From contig NC_091014.1 in NCBI RefSeq assembly GCF_041296385.1, positions 6,237,578 through 6,301,577 of the forward strand: a DNA stretch of 64,000 nucleotides, in the 5' to 3' direction. A program made the position numbers and the translations under genes. The notes below the pieces were generated by a model. The model saw nothing but the letters and a program-made list of their open reading frames with translations, was not told the DNA's origin and did not search any database. Source of the DNA: Aphelocoma coerulescens. Its lineage: Eukaryota > Chordata > Aves > Passeriformes > Corvidae. Of the stretch, positions 61,444 through 64,000 are shown one piece after another; the first letter of the stretch is position 1, and each line of letters starts with the position of its first letter.

Positions 61444-63627
61444 TTGTTTTCAGCTCAAAGACCACCCTCATTGTTAAAAACAGAAGTTCTCTTGCCTCTG
61501 AGAATAGAGCCAACTCCTTTGTCTTGCACCATTCTTAGGAGGTCTTTTTTAACTGCCTGTAATGCAAGTAATTCAAAGGCAGAGCTAATGTTTATACTAT
61601 TAGACTACATGGCATCAATGCTTCTTGGGATCTCAAAATCCTCATTTTCAGTGTACTAGTATCTGAAAATGATTGCATGATCCTCTAGAGACTTTGTTTG
61701 GATATTGCAAGCAGATGTTAGGAAAAAAAATGAAAATGGAGAGTGGTATTGATGAGTCCCATCATAAAAAGATAAAATAAAAATGTCATTACCTTTGCAT
61801 TGCTGTGTAGCTTAAGATGATTAAATGCTGCAGTTATTATGGAAGAAATGGTCTTTTTGCATCCTCCAGCTATAGTCTATTGCACAAGATTAACACCGAG
61901 AGTCTTTGCTAATTAGTTTTTATGGTCAAACAGTTTTCATGAAGTTGGCTTCAAAGAAATCAAAATTAAACTCTTTATAGCTCTGAAAGGTAGAATTATG
62001 GAATATGAATGCATAGATAATCTTTACAAGCTGGAGGAAAATGATCATTGAGCAACTAAAGCTATAAAAAAGACCCAGCAATATCTCAGGTATTGCAATA
62101 TATTCTGTTTGGGTAAGTGATGACACTAGGATTTTGAAAATGCAGTTAAAGTAGGGCGGGGGATACACAGGGTTATCATTTGTCTGACAGCATGCCCTGA
62201 TGGAAAACTTCACTCTTTACTCGTCTTTGTAAAATTAAAATCTATAAGAATAGGATGTGGTGGACTGAATTTATTCCGTTAGAGAAACAGCCCCAAATTA
62301 AAATGCATAATTTCCCCCTCCACCATTTTGCTCCTTATTTCCTCTTTGAGGTTTTTTTGTTAGTTTTCTATACCTTCAAAATAAGCCCCATACTGGCTTC
62401 ATCCCACAGTGTTACTGCACCTTCTATTTGAAAGTGTAATGACAAAACCGAAAGGTGGTGTTTCTTTCCCAAGTCAAACCACCTTAATTTACCTGTGTGT
62501 TTGTGCAGATAAGCTTTACTAAACTGTGGCCCAGTAAATATCCTCTCTCCAGTGAGCCTGTAGCAATTACATTTCACAGACGGAAAGGGAAGCACTGGAT
62601 TTAGTACAGTTTTCAAAACAACTTGTGTTTATAGCAGAAAAACATTTAAGCATTTAGGGGCTCGTATCCTAGTCACTACCAATAAATTTGTGGCTCCCAG
62701 AGGATTTAGCAACTCAAGTACTTCTGAAAAATCTATCTTCTGTTCACAGGAACTCATAGCTGAATCAAAACAATTTAATTCTTTTATAGACGAAAGGGGA
62801 GGTCTTAACTTTATTGGGGGGTTACATTCTGGAATCAAGACTACCCTTTATAGTGGATAATAGAGACAAAAGCATACAAATTCAAAAGAAATAGATGTCT
62901 TATCTGTTTCATAAATTAGTTTTGCCCCATTTCTCTATCACTGATCCCTTTGACAGATGAAAAATTTACCTCAAATAACTATGAAACATCAGACACGCAC
63001 AAAATAGGCTGGTTTTGTTCAGGGTGGGTCATGGGGGATGTGTTATTTTTCTGCTTGTAGTGTGGAGGCCTAGAACAGAGATCTTTGCAGTTCTGATATG
63101 GTTTGCATATTTGAGATTCCTCATACACTGCTTTCTTTGGTCCCACTGTTAATGTTTGCATAATTAAATAGTGGGCTGAAATTGAGGATTATTCTGCCTT
63201 AATCTAGATTATTCCAGCTCTAAGAATCTGCAAAAACTTAGTGTTGTCCTGAAGTAGTACAGGATGACCATGAGTTCCTTTCAATCGAATCTTGTCCTCT
63301 TGTGCCAGGATTTGGTGGTTTTTTTGTTGCTTTGGGGTTTGTATGTACTCTTACAAATTCCCAGAATCGTTGTTAAGAAATGAACACACATCTAATAGTA
63401 GAATCTTACCCTTTCAAAGATGCATCTGACCAAAAGCATTGGGGATAATTAGGTGTCTATAGGCTATTCATGTTTTCAAAGTCTTATCAGCTCCATTTCA
63501 AAACAGGTGTATTCTCTCTTAGGCAATCTCAACAGCCTGCTGAGATCTTCACTATTTTTTTTTTTTTAAATTGACAATGCAGGCCAAATATATGTAAAAC
63601 TTGATTTTGAGATACATCCCTTCAACT
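61444..63627. other. Unique AT-rich non-coding DNA
   Basis: No gene recognised. A T13 run lies at 63555-63567. Minus-strand frames around 62000-62800 have no domain or splice context. Confidence 0.5.
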
Positions 63628-63763
63628 CTGTGTTCAAAGACAGGTAGGATGTGGTGTTGAACTATCTGGTCTAGTGGAAGCTGTCCCTGCCCATGGCAGG
63701 GGACTGGAACAAGATGATCTTTAAGGTCCCTTACAATCCAAAATTTTCTGTGATTCTGTGATC
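63628..63763 (+). mobile_element. CR1 retrotransposon 3' tail (plus strand)
   Basis: From GTGTTCAAAGACAGGTAGGA through ATCTGGTCTAGTGGAAGCTG, CCTGCCCATGGCAGGGGACT and AAGATGATCTTTAAGGTCCC to two octamer copies, TCTGTGATTCTGTGAT. This is the typical bird CR1 3' end, 5'-truncated. The two near-intact octamers mark the true 3' end. Confidence 0.94.
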
Positions 63764-64000
63764 CCCAAAATGCTCCAATGTCTGTCATTTTCTATTCAAG
63801 ACAGTACTATCCAGTAATAAATTCATTTCTTACTACACCAGATTAAAGGATGTGAAACTTTGGCAATGCAAGAAGAGATTAAATTATGGAGTGGCCCAGA
63901 TACACTCCATTAATAAAAGAAAAAACATGTATTTCAAGTGTTGGGAAAATTTTCTTTAGTTGTTGTAAAATAGGTTCCATTTTTCAACAGAAACAATACA
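63764..64000. other. Unique non-coding DNA to window edge
   Basis: Nothing recognisable. Confidence 0.5.

Noticed and set aside
1..64000. CRISPR arrays, bacterial operons, endogenous retrovirus LTR pairs or gag/pol/env remnants
   Set aside because: No regularly spaced repeats, no bacterial gene density, and no retroviral motifs recognised. All reverse transcriptase-like sequence belongs to CR1.

Overview
This window looks like bird nuclear DNA, probably a songbird or another neoavian. The evidence is six copies or fragments of the CR1 retrotransposon, in more than one subfamily and in both orientations, with the bird-type 3' end (fragments reading close to CCTTCCAACC followed by ATTCTGTG-like octamers). 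The background is AT-rich and CpG-poor, and its open reading frames are short, overlapping and without codon structure. I recognise no complete protein-coding gene, tRNA, endogenous retrovirus or CRISPR array. The window is best read as a gene desert or the inside of very large introns.

Layout: 1-7892 is unique AT-rich DNA with small inverted repeats. A CR1 tail (minus strand) lies at 7893-8085, followed by a 23-base T run. 8370-19234 is unique. A perfect 44-bp tandem duplication of a pyrimidine-rich unit lies at 19235-19322. The dominant element is a CR1 copy of about 2.3 kb (plus strand) at roughly 19820-22112. It carries remnants of ORF1 (esterase-like C-terminus), the ORF2 endonuclease, the first part of reverse transcriptase and the ORF2 C-terminus, with most of reverse transcriptase removed by a deletion that keeps the frame. 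At 24275-24410 (minus strand) there is a degenerate 5S rRNA-like sequence, probably from a 5S-headed SINE. Further CR1 pieces lie at 33922-34279 (+), 37641-37808 (-), 61390-61443 (+) and 63628-63763 (+).

The most interesting spot is 41750-41957. A dense CpG cluster (nine CpG in 57 bp) is followed by TATAAAA, and then by a 36-nt segment with a good branch point, polypyrimidine tract and CAG on its left and AAG|GTAAGC on its right. This could be an in-frame microexon of a gene whose other exons lie outside the window, or part of an alternative promoter and first exon. I cannot assign it to a gene.

No new multi-gene system is visible. The useful outputs are the CpG/microexon locus, the 5S-derived fossil, the CR1 deletion derivative, and several perfect hairpins and low-complexity tracts.
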